Position numbers and translations under genes: made by a program
The notes under the pieces: model-generated
Databases searched by the model: none
The model's input: only the letters and a program-made list of their open reading frames with translations
What the model was told of the DNA's origin: nothing
In this document: positions 10,201 to 16,689 of the stretch, one piece after another
How positions within the stretch are numbered: position 1 is the first letter of the stretch
How the letters are laid out: each line of letters begins with the position of its first letter
Origin: Trichococcus palustris
GTDB lineage: Bacteria; Bacillota; Bacilli; Lactobacillales; Aerococcaceae
Direction: 5' to 3'
Assembly: GCF_900114465.1 (NCBI RefSeq)
Contig: NZ_FOTD01000011.1
Coordinates: 1-64,000, forward strand
DNA length: 64,000 nucleotides

Positions 10201-10754
10201 ATACGGAAGTGTATTCGAACACAGGTGGACAAGTATCCAAGTCTTCCAACATCGGTGCGATTGCGGAATTCGCTTCCGGCGGAAAACCGGTCAAGAAGAA
10301 AGACCTGGGCATGATGATGATGAATTACGGCTATGTCTATGTAGCGCAAATAGCGATGGGGGCAAACCCTCGCCATACCTTGAAGGTCCTTTCCGAGGCG
10401 GAAGCTTATGATGGTCCGTCCATCGTCATCGCCTATTCACCGTGCATCAATCATGGCATCAAGTGCGGCCTGACGGTTTCACAGAGTCATGAAAAGGATG
10501 CAGTGGATGTCGGCTATTGGCATTTGTATCGCTTCAATCCGGAAGACAAAGCAAAAGGCAAAAATCCGTTTACACTGGATTCAAAAGAGCCACAATTTGA
10601 ACGATTCCAGGATTTCCTGATGGAAGAAGTCCGGTATTCTTCGCTCTATAATCTCTACGATGCAGAGCATGTTCAGAACATTTTTGACCATGGCTTGGAA
10701 TCCGCCAAAGACCGTTACCAATCATACGTACGGATGGCTTCCTACACAGATTAA
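7215..10754 (+). CDS. nifJ: Pyruvate:ferredoxin (flavodoxin) oxidoreductase
   Basis: A 1179-residue single-chain enzyme that oxidises pyruvate and CoA to acetyl-CoA and CO2 and reduces ferredoxin or flavodoxin. Domains run in the usual order: the N-terminal pyruvate-binding domain (YPITPSSPMAD near residue 30, MQSEAGAAGTVHGALQAGA near 65), the gamma-type domain in the middle, a two-cluster ferredoxin domain (CIQCNQCSFVCP near 695 and CTGCGICVLTCP near 750), a cluster-binding CAGCGE near 815, and the thiamine diphosphate domain (GDGWAYDIDFGG near 970 and DTEVYSNTGGQVSKS near 995). Length is normal and no catalytic motif is missing. The ATG follows GAGAAGGAA. It implies anaerobic pyruvate metabolism with reduced ferredoxin as product. 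A large structured RNA begins right behind its stop codon. Confidence 0.97.
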   Translation: MSKEKRYLTVDGNTAAAYTSYAFTEVSGIYPITPSSPMADAVDHWAQEGRNNIFGQTVKVTQMQSEAGAAGTVHGALQAGALACSYTSSQGLLLMIPDMYKMAGELLPAVVHVAARAVGSHALSIFGDHSDVMACRQTGFAMLSSASVQEATDMAAVAHLAAIKGRIPFMHFFDGFRTSHEIQKIEVQDYEDYAKLLDRDALKAFRDRSLSPNHPTMRGSAQNPDIFFQGREASNSYYNAIPEIVENYMLEINELTGRDYHLFNYYGAPDADKAIICMGSVYDTACEVADYLNSHGEKVGVLNVHLYRPFSMGHFLKALPETVKKIAVLDRTKECGSIGEPLFLDVVAAFNQVKDRPSIIGGRYGLGSKDTTPNQIRAVFKNLDKEEPQHPFTIGINDDVTHLSLAIEEKIDVRPEGTFEAQFWGFGSDGTVGANKNSIKIIGDHTDLHVQAYFSYDSKKSGGVTISNLRFGKEEIHEPYLIEQADFVACHNQAYVKKYDMVKTLKPGGSFLLNTNWPVEDLDSRLPAKMKRYIADNDINFYVIDAINAGKEIGLGGRINTICQAAFFKILPIIPLEEAVQHMKDAAKKSYGHKGEKIVLMNEKAIEAGVERVQKIAVPENWKDAQDEPQPIKDEPDFVKNIADMMNRMEGDQLPVSAFLDRADGTFPQGTTQFEKREIAVQIPIWNPEECIQCNQCSFVCPHAAIRPFLVTEEEAANAPEGMGFIDGMRPYKDSKYRIQVSAADCTGCGICVLTCPARKKAIEMRNREDHLEENENWDYMIRLPHKENPVGTNTVKGSQFEQPLFEFSGACAGCGETPYIKLATQVVGDRMQIANATGCTSIYGGSAPSAPYTTNDKGFGPSWANSLLEDNAEFGFGMHHATKQLRERTLGLALQLLKQEIDEDLRVPTQAWVDGFNEKRGARNLAAAFSEALEAVQTADQNVQNLVSDILQYKDYLMKRSTWMFGGDGWAYDIDFGGIDHVLASGEDINILVLDTEVYSNTGGQVSKSSNIGAIAEFASGGKPVKKKDLGMMMMNYGYVYVAQIAMGANPRHTLKVLSEAEAYDGPSIVIAYSPCINHGIKCGLTVSQSHEKDAVDVGYWHLYRFNPEDKAKGKNPFTLDSKEPQFERFQDFLMEEVRYSSLYNLYDAEHVQNIFDHGLESAKDRYQSYVRMASYTD

Positions 10755-10763
10755 TATAAGAAA

Positions 10764-11256
10764 AGCGAGACAAGCCCGCTCTGCTTCGATTAAGGAAACA
10801 CAGTGACCTTGACGGTCAAGTACTCTGATGTCACAGTGCGACATCAGAGGGCCTCACTGCGAGACATTTTGGATAGTCTGATAACAGGATTAAGCGATTG
10901 AAATCGCAAGAGTCATGACAATTTAGGAAATTTGGAAGGGGGCAACGCTCCTTACAGTCGCCTTGTACGGGTAGTCTAAAGAATGAATTCTTAAGACTAC
11001 CATGCAAATGAGCATCGTAGAGCGCAATTGCTGAGAGACTTCTAAATTCAGTGGAATCAACGTGACCGTACCGGTCAGTTGTATCATGTTTCTAAGTCAT
11101 CAGAGATGACAAGAACCATGACAAGTCGAACAGTATGTCTTGGCTCGCAGAGACAAGAGGACCCTTCATCTCCCTTCCTTGAGGCAGGCTTGGATCGCTA
11201 GACATCAATTAATAGAAAGAGCTCCTGGCGGAAGGAATTTCGCTGGGATTTTTTTT
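10764..11256 (+). ncRNA. Candidate large structured non-coding RNA
   Basis: About 490 bases without a credible gene but with dense, mostly perfect base pairing. AGCGA-GAC-AAGCC (10764-10776) pairs with GGCTT-GGA-TCGCT (11187-11199), a long-range stem that closes the whole structure. Inside are CAGTGA/TCACTG (10801-10806/10854-10859) enclosing a perfect 10-bp hairpin (10823-10832/10840-10849), GCGATTGAAATCGC (10894-10907), GGTAGTCT/AGACTACC (10970-11001), TGACCG/CGGTCA (11063-11077) and GTCATC/GATGAC (11096-11110). An intrinsic terminator at 11224-11256 ends it. It matches none of the RNase P, tmRNA, SRP or 6S signatures I know. It could belong to the large ornate RNA classes (ROOL, GOLLD) or be new. 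No clear own promoter is seen, so it may be cleaved from the nifJ transcript. Confidence 0.65.
11224..11256 (+). terminator. Terminator of the structured RNA
   Basis: CCTGGCGGAA (11224-11233) pairs with TTTCGCTGGG (11238-11247) over ten positions including G-U pairs, followed by A and eight T residues. Confidence 0.8.
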
Positions 11257-11306
11257 GAGCGAGCAGACTGTTTCAGGGTGCAAAATATATTTCAACGGGG
11301 TTGCCC

Positions 11307-11335
11307 TTGCTTATTCGAATTATCCATGATACAAT
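11307..11335 (+). promoter_or_regulatory. Promoter of the first cold-shock gene
   Basis: TTGCTT (11307-11312), a 17-base spacer and TACAAT (11330-11335). The same arrangement recurs before the second cold-shock gene at 16219-16247. Confidence 0.75.
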
Positions 11336-11340
11336 GACTT

Positions 11341-11445
11341 TAGCATTTTGTTAGTGAAAGAAAAGAATTGTTTAAAAGCTATTCCAATCCGTAACGTTAG
11401 CAAGAATGTAAGATATGTGCGAAACGCACGAGGAGGAATTTTATT
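11341..11445 (+). promoter_or_regulatory. Conserved 5' leader of the cold-shock gene
   Basis: About 105 untranslated bases. Long blocks are identical to the leader at 16253-16361, for example AGAAAAGAATTGTTTAA, ATTCCAATCCGTAACGTTAG and GATATGTGCGAAACGCACGA. The last contains the hairpin GTGCGAAACGCAC just before the AGGAGGAATT ribosome binding site. Conservation of a leader between paralogues suggests temperature-responsive control at the RNA level, as known for cspA genes. Confidence 0.6.
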
Positions 11446-11646
11446 ATGGAACAAGGTACAGTAAAATGGTTTAACGCAGACAAAGGTTTTGGATTTATCG
11501 AACGCGAAAGCGGAGACGATGTATTCGTACATTTCTCAGCTATCCAATCTGAAGGATTCAAATCTTTAGAAGAAGGCCAAGCAGTAACTTTCAGCGTTGA
11601 AGAAGGTAACCGTGGACCTCAAGCTACAAACGTTAACAAAGCTTAA
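11446..11646 (+). CDS. Cold-shock protein, CspA family
   Basis: A 66-residue single OB-fold domain that binds single-stranded RNA or DNA and acts as an RNA chaperone. Both nucleic acid binding motifs are present: RNP1 as KGFGFIER (residues 16-23) and RNP2 as VFVHF (near 28-32). The protein is nearly identical to that encoded at 16362-16562, differing at only a few positions. The start follows AGGAGGAATTTTATT. It is monocistronic between its own promoter and terminator. Confidence 0.96.
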   Translation: MEQGTVKWFNADKGFGFIERESGDDVFVHFSAIQSEGFKSLEEGQAVTFSVEEGNRGPQATNVNKA

Positions 11647-11671
11647 TTTAAACAACTAAATTTAAACTTAT

Positions 11672-11704
11672 AAGGACTTAACTTTCGGGTTGGGTTCTTT
11701 TTTC
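11672..11704 (+). terminator. Terminator after the first cold-shock gene
   Basis: AAGGACTTAAC pairs with GGGTTGGGTTCTT around a TTTC loop (partly G-U), followed by T residues. Confidence 0.75.
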
Positions 11705-11798
11705 TTTCGTTCAGGGAACGGCATGCCTCACAGGGGCCAGTTTCAAAGGGAAGATGAAGCAGTTAGCTCAACATATATACAGAAGGGAAGAAAAAAAT

Positions 11799-12416
11799 AT
11801 GTACCCACCAGTCATTTTGGCAAGCCAGTCCCCCAGGAGAAAAGAACTGCTGTCCTTATGTGTGAAGGATTTTACTGTTCAAGTATCCGAGATCGACGAG
11901 AAGGAAGTTGAACGAAGAATTCTTGCCGAAGCGGGGCAGGAAGATTTCTTCGAAACGGCAAGAAAGCTGGTGGAAACACTTGCACGGGAAAAGGCTGCTG
12001 TCATCCACCGGTTGCAGACAAAAGCGATGGTAATCGGTGCGGACACCGTCGTCATTTTGGATAATCGCGTATTAGGCAAGCCAATGGATGCAGATGAAGC
12101 CTATGATATGCTGCGCTCCTTGGCCGGAAGGACACATTCCGTGCTTACCGGCGTAAGTATCCAGTGGGGCGAACTGGAGGAAACCTTTGCTGTCGAGACC
12201 AAAGTTCATTTTTTTGATTGGGATGCACAGATGGATGCGGAAGTGAGGGCCTACATCGCAAGCGGCAGCCCGCTGGACAAAGCCGGTGCATACGGTATCC
12301 AAGAGGAAGCCGGGCTTTGGGTCGAGCGGATAGAAGGGGATTACAATAATATCGTGGGTCTCCCGATCGCTTCCGTCAACAAGGCGATGCAGCGAATGCT
12401 TTCTGCAGAGGACTAA
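11799..12416 (+). CDS. maf: Maf/YhdE-family nucleotide pyrophosphatase
   Basis: A 205-residue cytoplasmic enzyme of the Maf family, which hydrolyses dTTP, UTP or modified nucleotides to monophosphates; in Bacillus Maf is linked to septum formation control. Motifs present are ILASQSPRRKELL at residues 6-18, GADTVV near 72, GKPMDADEAYDMLRSLAGR near 87 and SGSPLDKAGAYGIQ near 155. The ATG at 11799 is preferred to the longer frame from 11754 because the ribosome binding site AGAAGGGAAG lies just before it and the family N-terminus starts there. It is followed by a very stable terminator. Confidence 0.93.
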   Translation: MYPPVILASQSPRRKELLSLCVKDFTVQVSEIDEKEVERRILAEAGQEDFFETARKLVETLAREKAAVIHRLQTKAMVIGADTVVILDNRVLGKPMDADEAYDMLRSLAGRTHSVLTGVSIQWGELEETFAVETKVHFFDWDAQMDAEVRAYIASGSPLDKAGAYGIQEEAGLWVERIEGDYNNIVGLPIASVNKAMQRMLSAED

Positions 12417-12478
12417 AACTGTTTCGGAGGGTCCGCATTCGGGAAAGGTAACTTATCAAAGAGACTCACCAGTTTCTC

Positions 12479-12535
12479 AACCAAGAAAGCCAGGAATCAC
12501 GCTTTTACGCGATTCCTGGCTTTCTTGGTTATTTG
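12479..12535 (+). terminator. Perfect 20-bp inverted repeat terminator
   Basis: The arms at 12479-12498 and 12511-12530 (starting AACCAAGAAAG and ending CTTTCTTGGTT) are perfectly complementary over 20 bases with a 12-base loop. The run of T is short, so it may also act as an mRNA 3' stabiliser. It is symmetrical and could work on both strands. Confidence 0.7.
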
Positions 12536-12653
12536 TGGATTGTTAAATGGAAATGCAGTAACATATAGATGTAAGCGTTGTCTTGATGAAGTTCAATAGC
12601 TTGGATAAGCCGATCGAACCGGATGTTTGTGCATTGGAAAAAGGAGGGGCACG

Positions 12654-13526
12654 ATGAAAGAGGCCATGTTATACCAAAAATTGGCTGACGGAAAAGTGAA
12701 GTGCGGCGTTTGCCCGCACCGGTGCACGATTGCGGATGGGAAGAGGGGCATTTGCGGTGTGCGGGAAAATCGTCAAGGCATACTGTATGCTTTAAATTAT
12801 GGGAAAGCGGTGGCTGTGGCCATCGAACCAATCGAAAAAAAGCCGCTTTTTCACTTTCTGCCGAGAACGCAAATCTATTCCTTCGCCACTGTCGGCTGTA
12901 ATTTGAGATGCCTCTGGTGCCAGAACTGGGATATTTCGCAAAATCCGAAACCGCAACGACCGATCATCGGCGAAGATATCACGCCGGAAGAACATGTGAA
13001 AAGGGCTCTCGCAGCCGGGGTGCCTTCGATTGCCTATACGTATACGGAACCCATCATTTTTGTGGAGTATGCCCTCGATACGATGAAGTTGGCCAGGGGA
13101 AAGGGGTTGAAAAATGTTTGGAAGACGGCGGGCTATATGACAAGGGAGACATTGGAAGCCATCACGCCCTATTTAGATGCCGCCAACGTTGATTTAAAGG
13201 GGCCGGATGACGCGTTTTACGTGAAGTATTGCGGCGGCGAAGTCCAGCCCGTCATGGAGACCATAAAATATCTCTACAAAGCGGGCGTGCATATCGAAGT
13301 CACGACCCTGGTCATACCGGGTGTCAATGACAGTCCCGAACAGTTGGAAAAGATGGCCCATTTCATCGCCGATGAAGTAGGCAAAGATGTCCCGTGGCAC
13401 GTAAACCGATTTTTCCCGGGATGGAAAATGATGGATGCTCCGATAACGTCCATGGATTCGTTGAAGTTGGCGGAAGAGATCGGGAAAAAGGCCGGATTGC
13501 GGTATGTGCACATCGGCAACGTCTAG
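12654..13526 (+). CDS. amrS: AmmeMemoRadiSam system radical SAM enzyme
   Basis: A 290-residue radical SAM protein. The cluster motif is CNLRCLWC (near residue 84), the CxxxCxxC form, and an additional N-terminal cysteine set, CGVCPHRCTIADGKRGICGV, is typical of the AmrS/pyruvate-formate-lyase-activase-like branch. The family is usually encoded with a Memo-like protein and an AMMECR1 protein; its reaction is unknown. The start is the ATG at 12654 behind AAGGAGGGG. The stop codon TAG merges with the ribosome binding site of the next gene, so the four genes from here to 16099 read as one operon centred on S-adenosylmethionine. Confidence 0.9.
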   Translation: MKEAMLYQKLADGKVKCGVCPHRCTIADGKRGICGVRENRQGILYALNYGKAVAVAIEPIEKKPLFHFLPRTQIYSFATVGCNLRCLWCQNWDISQNPKPQRPIIGEDITPEEHVKRALAAGVPSIAYTYTEPIIFVEYALDTMKLARGKGLKNVWKTAGYMTRETLEAITPYLDAANVDLKGPDDAFYVKYCGGEVQPVMETIKYLYKAGVHIEVTTLVIPGVNDSPEQLEKMAHFIADEVGKDVPWHVNRFFPGWKMMDAPITSMDSLKLAEEIGKKAGLRYVHIGNV

Positions 13527-13540
13527 GAGGGGGTAAGGCA

Positions 13541-14158
13541 ATGTTAACTTTTGGTGTCGTCAGTCCGCATCCGCCCCTGATCATTCCTGAAATAGGCGGC
13601 AAGGACATTGAAAAAGTGAGAAAGACAACGGCAGCTTTGGAAGCAACAGCAAAAAAATTGACAGCTACAAAACCGGAACGCATCGTGATCATTTCGCCGC
13701 ACCCGGAATATGGCTACGAAGTGCCGCTCTATTATCTCGGAAAAGAGTTGTCCCCTGCTATCGAAGTAGAAAAGATCCTGGTCACAAATCCTTCCTATGA
13801 ATACTACTATGAGCTGGGGAAAAAGTACGGCAAAGAAATCGAAAAAACAGATCAACGGACAGCCGTCATAGCTTCGGGAGATCTGTCGCATGTATTAAAA
13901 ACGGATGGGCCCTACGGCTATCATCCAGCGGGACCGATGCTGGATAAACTGATCGTCAAGGCGGTACGCGAAAGGGATGCGGAGAGCTTGTTGCATCTCG
14001 ATCCTTCTTTCCTGGAGAATGGCGCGGAATGCGGCTTACGGTCCATCCTGTTTTTGTTCGGCGTGTTTGAAGGCAGAGACTATGCGACAGAGGTGTTGTC
14101 CTATGAAGGACCTTTCGGTGTCGGCTATATGGTAGCCACTTTCGCTTTGCGGCAATGA
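13541..14158 (+). CDS. Memo/LigB-like extradiol dioxygenase-fold protein
   Basis: A 205-residue protein of the class III extradiol dioxygenase (LigB) fold, as in AmmeMemoRadiSam proteins. Candidate metal-binding histidines lie in VSPHPPLIIPE (near residue 8), IISPHPEYGYE (near 50) and SGDLSHVLK followed by YGYHPAGP (near 110-130). In many Firmicutes this domain is fused to a C-terminal AMMECR1 domain of about 180 residues. Here the chain ends right after the LigB part and no AMMECR1 gene follows. The ATG sits behind TAGGAGGGGG, which overlaps the amrS stop. The function is unknown; tight coupling to a radical SAM enzyme and to metK is what the context shows. Confidence 0.8.
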   Translation: MLTFGVVSPHPPLIIPEIGGKDIEKVRKTTAALEATAKKLTATKPERIVIISPHPEYGYEVPLYYLGKELSPAIEVEKILVTNPSYEYYYELGKKYGKEIEKTDQRTAVIASGDLSHVLKTDGPYGYHPAGPMLDKLIVKAVRERDAESLLHLDPSFLENGAECGLRSILFLFGVFEGRDYATEVLSYEGPFGVGYMVATFALRQ

Positions 14159-14185
14159 TCAGGTGGCGGTTAGGGGGAAAATGGA

Positions 14186-15361
14186 ATGGGAAAATATTTT
14201 TTTACTTCTGAATCGGTTATGGAAGGTCATCCGGATAAAATCTGTGATCAAGTAGCGGACGGCATTTTGGATGCCATCTTGACAAAAGACCCTTTAAGCC
14301 GTGTGGCCTGCGACGTTTCTGCCAGCACGGGCTTGATCATGATTTATGGACAAATCACCACTTCCTGCGCAATCGACATCCCTGTAATCGCCAGAAAGAT
14401 CATCCGGGAAATCGGCTATACGGATACCGCGTTCGGCATGGATGGGGGATCCTGTTCGGTCCTTACGGCAATCGACAAGCAGTCCCCGGACATTGCCGGG
14501 GGTGTGGACGCCTCGTTGGAATACAAGCAGGGATCAGGAGATGAAATGGATCGGCTTGGCGCCGGCGATCAGGGGATTCTGTTCGGGTATGCCTGCAACG
14601 AGACGCCGGAGCTGATGCCGCTGCCGATCACTTTGGCGCATAAGTTGGCAAAAAAAATGGCGGAGTTGCGCAAATCAGGGGCCATCCCTTATTTGCGGCC
14701 GGACGGGAAAACGCAGGTGACGGTGGAATATTTCGGCGATCGGCCCGTCCGCATCGAAGCGGTCGTCGTCGCCTGTCAGCATGACGAATCGGCGACCCAT
14801 GAGCAGATCAGGCGCGATGTGATCGAAAAGGCCATTAAAACGGTCCTTCCGGAAGGAATGCTGGATGAGCGGACAAAATACTATGTAAATGCAACCGGAA
14901 GATTTGTCGTAGGTGGACCGGCCGGGGATTCGGGCTGGACCGGCAAAAAAATCATCGTCGATACCTACGGCGGATACGCCAGACATGGCGGCGGCTCCTT
15001 CTCGGGGAAGGACCCGACCAAGGTCGATCGTTCCGCTACCTATGCCGCCAGATATGTCGCCAAAAATATCGTGGCGGCCGGTTTGGCGGATAAGTGCGAA
15101 GTGCAGCTTGCCTATGTCATCGGTATGTCCCACCCGGTATCCATCATGGTCGACACGTTCGGAACCGGCAAGATGGACGATCAGGAAATAGAAGGTCTGA
15201 TAGCGAGGAACTTCGATCTGCGGCCGTCAGCAATCATAAGGGATTTTGATTTGAGGAGACCGATTTATCAGCAGGTCGCCTGCTATGGCCATTTCGGAAG
15301 GCCGGATCTGGACCTACCTTGGGAAAGGACCGACAAAGCGGAGGCTTTAAAGATGCGTTGA
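14186..15361 (+). CDS. metK: S-adenosylmethionine synthetase
   Basis: A 391-residue methionine adenosyltransferase making SAM from methionine and ATP. Signatures are [20 protein letters not shown] at the N-terminus, [12 protein letters not shown] near residue 118 and the P-loop-like [17 protein letters not shown] near 270. Length and motifs are complete. The gene starts 27 bases after the Memo-like gene behind TTAGGGGGA, with no room for a SAM riboswitch. It is therefore transcribed with a radical SAM enzyme before it and a SAM-dependent methyltransferase after it. Whether the genome has a second, riboswitch-controlled metK cannot be seen here. Confidence 0.96.
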   Translation: MGKYFFTSESVMEGHPDKICDQVADGILDAILTKDPLSRVACDVSASTGLIMIYGQITTSCAIDIPVIARKIIREIGYTDTAFGMDGGSCSVLTAIDKQSPDIAGGVDASLEYKQGSGDEMDRLGAGDQGILFGYACNETPELMPLPITLAHKLAKKMAELRKSGAIPYLRPDGKTQVTVEYFGDRPVRIEAVVVACQHDESATHEQIRRDVIEKAIKTVLPEGMLDERTKYYVNATGRFVVGGPAGDSGWTGKKIIVDTYGGYARHGGGSFSGKDPTKVDRSATYAARYVAKNIVAAGLADKCEVQLAYVIGMSHPVSIMVDTFGTGKMDDQEIEGLIARNFDLRPSAIIRDFDLRRPIYQQVACYGHFGRPDLDLPWERTDKAEALKMR

Positions 15362-15400
15362 TATCTGGATGAGTGCGGAAGTTTCTGAGGAGGTGCAGGC

Positions 15401-16099
15401 ATGAGTAGTAAACCGAATGACGGAATGGATAGGAAGGCGTTGCTCAGGTTGGTTTTGACCCGATTTTTTAATGGGATTGTCGTAATCGGGGCCGTTCTGT
15501 TTCTGACGGCCGGTACGCTGGGATATTGGAACGGCTGGCTATTTCTGGTTGCGCTGGTCATCCCGATGTCCGGGACATTGTATTATCTGTTGAAGGAGGA
15601 CCCCGAGTTGCTCGCTAAACGGATGAGGCTGAAGGAGCCGCAAAAGAAGCAGCGTACAATCGTGAAGGTGGCATCGTTGTTCATGATGATAGCGATAATC
15701 ATGCCGGGCATAGATTATCGCTATCACTGGTCGGATGTCCCTTTTTGGTTGATCATGGCAAGCTTGCTCTTATTTGAAGTTTCCTATGCGATGGTTATTG
15801 TAGTGATGGCGCAGAACAGTTACGCTTCCCGGGTTGTCGAGATCCAGGAAGGGCAAAAATTGATCGATACCGGGCTCTATTCGATTGTGAGGCATCCAAT
15901 GTACCTGGGATCGATCCTCTTGTATCTGGCCATACCTTTGTTGCTTGGATCCTATTATGCATTGATCCCGATGGCTGTGGCTTGCGCCGAAATAATCGCA
16001 AGGATCAAGAACGAGGAAGAAGTGCTGAAGGCTGGACTTGCCGGATACAAGGAGTACACAGAAAAAGTGAAATACCGGTTGATCCCCTATGTGTGGTGA
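15401..16099 (+). CDS. Isoprenylcysteine carboxyl methyltransferase-family protein
   Basis: A 232-residue membrane protein with about five hydrophobic segments. The C-terminal half carries the family pattern: TGLYSIVRHPMYLGSILLYL near residue 158 and RIKNEEEVLKAGLAGYKEY near 205, which in ICMT/PEMT-type enzymes form the SAM- and substrate-binding part. In bacteria such enzymes methylate lipids, quinone-related or other small hydrophobic substrates; the substrate here is unknown. It follows metK after 39 bases with its own GAGGAGGTG site, so product (SAM) and consumer are co-expressed. A terminator follows. Confidence 0.82.
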   Translation: MSSKPNDGMDRKALLRLVLTRFFNGIVVIGAVLFLTAGTLGYWNGWLFLVALVIPMSGTLYYLLKEDPELLAKRMRLKEPQKKQRTIVKVASLFMMIAIIMPGIDYRYHWSDVPFWLIMASLLLFEVSYAMVIVVMAQNSYASRVVEIQEGQKLIDTGLYSIVRHPMYLGSILLYLAIPLLLGSYYALIPMAVACAEIIARIKNEEEVLKAGLAGYKEYTEKVKYRLIPYVW

Positions 16100-16158
16100 T
16101 CAGGACGTGGTTGCTAAGAATATTTTTATCTGAAGAAAAGGATAATCTCTGGAAAAAG

Positions 16159-16206
16159 AATCCGCTCCCCTAATCCTGTTGTCCGGAAGCGGATTTATAA
16201 TTTTCT
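16159..16206 (+). terminator. Terminator of the SAM operon
   Basis: AATCCGCT (16159-16166) pairs perfectly with AGCGGATT (16188-16195), with an inner TCC/GGA pair, then a T-rich tail. Confidence 0.65.
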
Positions 16207-16218
16207 AGTTGTTAAGGG

Positions 16219-16247
16219 TTGCATATTTGGTTTACCCATGATACAAT
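16219..16247 (+). promoter_or_regulatory. Promoter of the second cold-shock gene
   Basis: TTGCAT (16219-16224), a 17-base spacer and TACAAT (16242-16247). The leader at 16253-16361 shares long identical blocks with the leader of the first cold-shock gene, including the GTGCGAAACGCAC hairpin before the ribosome binding site. Confidence 0.75.
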
Positions 16248-16361
16248 AAGTTTAACATTTTGTTAGTGAGTGAAAGAAAAGAATTGTTTAAGAGACATTC
16301 CAATCCGTAACGTTAGCAATAATGTATGATATGTGCGAAACGCACGAGGAGGAATTTAATT

Positions 16362-16562
16362 ATGGAAAAAGGTACAGTTAAATGGTTTAATGCAGAAAAA
16401 GGTTTTGGTTTCATCGAACGCGAAAACGGAGACGATGTATTCGTACATTTCTCAGCTATCCAATCTGAAGGTTTCAAATCTTTAGAAGAAGGACAAGCAG
16501 TAACTTTCGACGTTGAAGAAGGTAACCGTGGACCTCAAGCATCAAACGTTCAAAAAGCTTAA
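16362..16562 (+). CDS. Cold-shock protein, CspA family (second copy)
   Basis: A 66-residue OB-fold RNA chaperone with RNP1 KGFGFIER and RNP2 VFVHF. It differs from the copy at 11446-11646 by only a few substitutions, for example Lys for Gln at residue 3 and Asp for Ser in the TFDVEEG segment. The ATG at 16362 is chosen because AGGAGGAATTTAATT precedes it; the longer frame from 16326 runs through that site. Promoter, leader and terminator are also shared with the first copy, so this is a duplication of the whole transcription unit, about 4.9 kb apart. Confidence 0.95.
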   Translation: MEKGTVKWFNAEKGFGFIERENGDDVFVHFSAIQSEGFKSLEEGQAVTFDVEEGNRGPQASNVQKA

Positions 16563-16587
16563 TTTTAAAAACTAAATTTAAACTTAT

Positions 16588-16621
16588 AAAGGACTTAACT
16601 TTCGGGTTAGGTCCTTTTTTT
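16588..16621 (+). terminator. Terminator after the second cold-shock gene
   Basis: AAAGGACTTAAC pairs with GGTTAGGTCCTTT around TTTCG, followed by seven T residues. Confidence 0.8.
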
Positions 16622-16642
16622 GTCCTACCGCAAGAATGCGTC

Positions 16643-16651
16643 TGGTATAAT
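16643..16651 (+). promoter_or_regulatory. Extended -10 promoter of the decarboxylase-family gene
   Basis: TGGTATAAT at 16643-16651 is an extended -10 element (TGN plus TATAAT) placed about 38 bases before the gene; no good -35 is needed in this class. Confidence 0.55.
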
Positions 16652-16689
16652 AAATAAAAGCCAATATGATAGAGGAAAAGGAAAAAACG

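Noticed and set aside
10764-11256. The structured region behind nifJ as RNase P RNA, tmRNA, SRP RNA or 6S RNA
   Set aside because: The conserved cores of these RNAs that I know were searched by eye and not found, and the closing stem does not fit them.
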